Origin: Zygnema cylindricum
Taxonomy: Eukaryota > Streptophyta > Zygnematophyceae > Zygnematales > Zygnemataceae
Length of the DNA stretch: 64,000 nucleotides
Direction: 5' to 3'
Assembly (NCBI GenBank): GCA_037447655.1
Contig: JBBHKE010003208.1
Span: 174,694-238,693, forward strand
Shown here: positions 60,501 through 64,000 of the stretch, piece by piece
Position numbering within the stretch: position 1 is the first letter of the stretch
Layout: each line of letters begins with the position of its first letter
The notes under the pieces: model-generated
Database searches by the model: none
Seen by the model: the letters and a program-made list of their open reading frames with translations, nothing else
What the model was told of the DNA's origin: nothing
Translations under genes and position numbers: made by a program

Positions 60501-62215
60501 CATTCATCTCTCGTTATTGCGTTCCAATGCAGGGTATCAAAAGGCAAGCAGGTGGTGGTTGGGAAGGAATACCATACTACGAGGTATTCGGGAAACAACA
60601 AGAACATTGTCCACTTCGGGGTTTGGTAGGCAAAGCGTGGCTGTCATGAAGGCCTTACCAGGAAGGGGAAGGAAGGAATTGCCATGGGTGACGATTGTTC
60701 ACGAGGAATTGGTACAAGATTTTTAAGATACAAGAAAGCGGGAATGAAATTGTCGGCGAGTATTCTTAAGGAGATAGTTGCAGACATAATTGACGGGCTG
60801 AGAAAAGATTATAAACCAGAGTTTTTTGACAAAGTGGGAGAAGAAATAGCGATTCAAATAACAAAACGGTGGTTATAAAAGTTCCAAGAAAAATATAACA
60901 TAGTAACCCGTGCTCAAAAGGGAAAGTTACAATTGAGTGCGGAGAAGGAAATACATATCGAGAAGACAGTGGCATACCACATGGCTGTGTTGAAAAGGGG
61001 TTTTGAATAGGGTAATTTTTCAACTTTTTTCCCACCTATTTCATCGTCATGTGTTGTGTCGTTATAAAATGTGCTTGTGGAACTTAATAAGTGTAATTTG
61101 CCTATTTTTTGCACTTGATGTAATTAGTTGTAGGAAATGGTCTATTTGGTTTGTACCTACTTATGATGTTGCGGGTGTTGTTGTTTCAATGGGTGCTTTG
61201 TGGGAATTCGGCTTGTTCAATGAGAACGTGGTGGAGAACATGCATGAAACTCACCTCGTCGTGAACATGGATAATGGACGACATGGCCTAAAAGTCGACA
61301 CATGTCATATATGGGTTCGGTCCCGTAATCCCCGGGGATGCCGCGATCCAACATAAGCGGCTTATCACTCAAAGACGGGAAATGGGAAGAAATAATGCTA
61401 AGACCCGGATTATAATGCATAATCATGAAATGGCGCAACCATTTTGAAGGTGATGAGGTGCCACTTCCCACCGAGAGGGCAAGGGATCTCGTCCGAGGCA
61501 TACAAACGGTCGACACCCACGAGGATGACTTTAGCGACGAACGTGGCTTAGAGGACTTTGGAATATGACGAGCCATTGTTAGAGCTAAGAATTACTTAAT
61601 GGAATGAGAGGGCGGGAGTTATCAACTTTTTTATAATAGTGTGGTTTGTTTGTATTGTTTTTTTATAGTTTTTAGTTTGATGTGATAGATTATCTTACAT
61701 TTCACTGAGGTAGAATGCTGGGTAAATTGTATTTTGTGGCACCATCAATGATATTGGAACCTTTTTATCAATTTTATAAGAGTATTTTTGTCAACCCCCT
61801 AAAGATTATTCATTGTCATGAGGATGTACATTTGAAAATGGAGAATACATGACTGTGTTAGGGCTTGCATTTTCCCTTAGACCGCAGAATTGCCATGAGA
61901 TGGACCCTCTTTTTTTCCCAAAAAAAATACATTATATTGCATAACGTTTGTCTCTTGCCCCATCTGGTGTATACCAGCGACGACACAGCTTCGTCGCTGA
62001 AAGGTTGTTTAGTAATTGAGCGTTAAATGATGGGCCCATTTCCGGTTATGAGAATGAATATGGCAAATCCACCCTTTCACCGACGAGGTTGTGACGTCGC
62101 TGTACCCAATCCGCGGTGAGAGAGCCTCGTCGTTAAATGATGAGGGGAGAGTATAAGGTTAGAAGGCAAAATACTTGTGTTTCCCAAGTTGCAGACATGA
62201 TGACATCCAATAAGG

Positions 62216-62216
62216 A

Positions 62217-62252
<36 letters not shown>
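62216..62252. repeat. (AT)n microsatellite
   Basis: About 16 AT units with one T insertion near the right end. Confidence 0.95.
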
Positions 62253-62253
<1 letters not shown>

Positions 62254-63743
62254 GATTTCTTTTTTTTGAATTATAAAGATTATGATAAATTTTTTTATTC
62301 ATAAGTTTTTGGCGTTGCTTTTGAGTTATTTTACGGGAATGTGCTCAAAAAACTGCAAAAAAATTGATTTCTTTTTTCACAAGGTAATTTTCTCTTTTTA
62401 CAGAAGGAGAGGGGACGACAGATTGAGAGAGACAGGGAGAGAGATTGTCATGCCACATCGTATCGTTGCATGCACGCACGATATTTAGCACGTACGCGCG
62501 ATATTCGATGCGCTCTCACGATATCATGCATGCATTCACGATTTCCGCATGCACGCATGGTTTGTAGTCGCACGCTTGAGTTTCGTGGTTTCATTAGTCT
62601 AATATCGTCGATTCCCTTATTTGTGACGTGTACGCGATTCGCTTGCACGTTTCGTTGAAAAGTACTAAGTTCGTGCGGTACTTTTCATTTCCTGCGCAGG
62701 TATTGCGATTTCGAAGTATGGACGCGGAATACCGTTTGGGCGACGTGGCGCGATTTCTGAGAGTATTTCGTGCGGTATGCTTCGTTTCTTGCGTATGCAC
62801 GCGATTTTGGAGAATTGACGTGAAACGTCATGTGGCGCCGAATGGCGATTTCCAAGAATATCGGCGACGCTTCAATACCTTTTATTTACTTAAGTGGCGA
62901 ATCCTATGTAGGTTTGCGCATACACGTAGTTAGGGAGGGTTTTCACCCTCGGACGGTGGATTTTGTTGACGTACGACAAATGATGTTGGCCTTCTATTGG
63001 CCAACATCTTAATTAGTTTCGTGCATGTAAAGTAGACTAGACTTAGGCTAGTTTCGCGTTAGGCTTAGCTTAGTTCTACTTAGGCTAATTCTCAGACTTA
63101 GAGAATTTAGCTTTTGGACAAGAATTTTCTTTTCACGACGGAGCAGCTTTCTTGCTTCCTCCTTGCCACCGATTGCCCATTATTTCTTTTTCCTCTTATT
63201 AGCTAGTGATAGATCCTAGTTAGCATACGGACTTTTGTCGCCTGGTATTCTACCTCGTTTTTAATCCACACGCCTTCGGCCAAGTCCGAAAGGTTTCCCT
63301 CCAAACTTGTCTTTTTGGCGATTGGTGGAGTGAAGGCTTGAGGTGTGGCATCTTGTGTTGAGCTGCACTGTTCTTCGGACAACTGGACGGTTTGCTTCAC
63401 TGTATTTGTTGGTGTGGCATTTTGGTTGTATTGGAAAAGTGTCATTTTTGACTAAATCCGATTTTCTTGGTTTTGGTTGGAAGTGCTTGATATTGCTTTG
63501 TTGCTTTTCTTTCAGATAACTCTTGTAGAGAATACGTGGAAGACCTGGGAGCCTAGTGGCTATCCCACGGCATAGTATTCTTGTCCAAAAGAACATTTTC
63601 AAAAGTCTTTATTAAAGATATAAATTATATATTATATATATATAACATTTTGTTTTTGGTTTCTTCTTTCTTTCTTTCAATCTTTGCCTCCTATCTTGTT
63701 GGCACTCTATTTCTGGTCTGCAGATTTGGGTCTGAATTTGGGT

Positions 63744-63920
63744 CAGATTTTAGGGTTAATCTGCGGAATTAGGGTTTGATTGCAGATTTAGGGTTTGGGC
63801 TGCAAATTTAGGGTTTGTACGGAATTAGGGTTTATTTTTTAGAATTCTTAACCCTAGTTCAGCATATTATCGTCCCTTGGTCGCAGATTCTTTGTTTTTT
63901 CAGCGTGGAATTAGGGTTTG
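63744..63920 (+). repeat. Cluster of telomere-like TTAGGGTTT motifs
   Basis: TTAGGGTTT or TTAGGGTT occurs at least five times within about 180 bp (for example GAATTAGGGTTTG, GATTTAGGGTTTG, AATTTAGGGTTTG), plus one AACCCTA in the opposite sense. This is the plant telobox core, here interspersed rather than in tandem. Confidence 0.7.
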
Positions 63921-64000
63921 TGAAACCTTTTTGCCTAATTCTACCATATTTTGTGTTTTTCGTTAAAGATTTCTTCATATTCCCTATCTTCCTTACTCTT

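Larger units (their letters stand above)
55518..60532 (+). other. 5,015 bp intron of the transposase-like gene
   Basis: Bounded by GTAAGT and a TTCCAATGCAG acceptor with matching phase (1 nt carried over). It contains the diverged repeat at about 56075, a tRNA-like segment at 56620, the CT-rich higher-order repeats and the inverted 440 bp LTR-like repeat. No other gene is evident. Confidence 0.5.
55256..61580 (+). pseudogene. DDE-type transposase-like gene, frameshifted, with a 5 kb repeat-filled intron
   Basis: Exon 1 (55256-55517) reads from MPRNVEELQYEE to NEKKIIIPRTMKKFPEHFTT and GDYRC, ending in phase 1 at GTAAGT. Exon 2 begins at 60533 after an AG and continues in phase as RYQKASRWWLGRNTILRGIR, then ELPWVTIVHEELVQDF. 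A shift in a T run at 60720 is followed by KKAGMKLSASILKEIVADII; a stop at 60876-60878 by NIVTRAQKGKLQLSAEKEIH and AYHMAVLKRGFE. Then 61216-61300 carries NENVVENMHETHLVVNMDNG. This order matches transposases I remember from oomycetes and plants with a VENMDETHF...NMDNG block; here the Asp is His. A CENP-B/pogo-like origin is my best guess. Two or more disabling changes make it a pseudogene. Confidence 0.55.
61581..64000. other. Intergenic to the right edge
   Basis: An (AT)n tract lies at 62216-62252. A degenerate CGCACGATAT/CATGCATGC repeat lies at 62455-62570. A TTAGGGTTT cluster at 63744-63920 follows a TTTC-rich stretch. A minus-strand frame at 63261-63602 has no recognisable domain. No gene is supported. 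Confidence 0.5.

Noticed and set aside
61217-61576. 119-codon minus-strand frame
   Set aside because: The opposite strand carries the transposase-like block NENVVENMHETH, so this is a shadow.

Overview
This is nuclear DNA from a land plant. The evidence is spliced genes with GT-AG introns, a plant-type U1-70K, a plastid-targeted protein of the plant family annotated as iron-sulfur cluster biosynthesis (like Arabidopsis AT5G03900 as I remember it), a plastid-type METTL7-like methyltransferase, CDC20, and much decayed Ty3/gypsy, Ty1/copia, LINE-like and MITE sequence. A bryophyte or other non-seed plant is my guess only. Nothing looks bacterial, organellar or viral.

Layout. 0.5-3.2 kb: 3' exons of a U1-70K-like gene (+). 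4.5-7.7 kb: two consecutive decayed copies of the C-terminal half of a non-LTR-type reverse transcriptase. 8.1-13.6 kb: Ty3/gypsy remains on the minus strand (gag, a 2.4 kb non-coding block, integrase ending in a PHD finger) with a 440 bp repeat that recurs inverted at 58 kb. 13.9-18.9 kb: METTL7-like methyltransferase (+). 19-20 kb: fragment of the same RT family (-). 21.5-30.9 kb: a 14-exon plastid protein gene (-), 560 codons fully resolved. 32.5-35.65 kb: a 6-exon CDC20 gene (+), 485 codons, divergent from the plastid gene. 38-39 kb: two MITEs. 39.6-42.5 kb: an unrecognised minus-strand gene with (GA)n tracts upstream. 43-54 kb: gene-poor, AT-rich DNA with several MITEs, SINE-like pieces and a possible peptidase M13 exon. 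54.6-55.2 kb: 3' end of a copia element (-). 55.3-61.6 kb: a decayed DDE-type transposase gene split by a 5 kb intron filled with CT-rich higher-order repeats. 61.6-64 kb: intergenic DNA ending in a cluster of TTAGGGTTT motifs.

The cellular genes are ordinary housekeeping genes with no visible pathway link: splicing, plastid Fe-S or membrane function, methyl transfer and APC/C activation. The unusual content is in the repeats. One MITE superfamily has near-identical termini around at least three different interiors. A transposase intron is expanded with polypyrimidine repeat. A gypsy integrase carries a PHD finger. All exon coordinates come from reading splice sites and phases by eye; no alignment or expression data were used.
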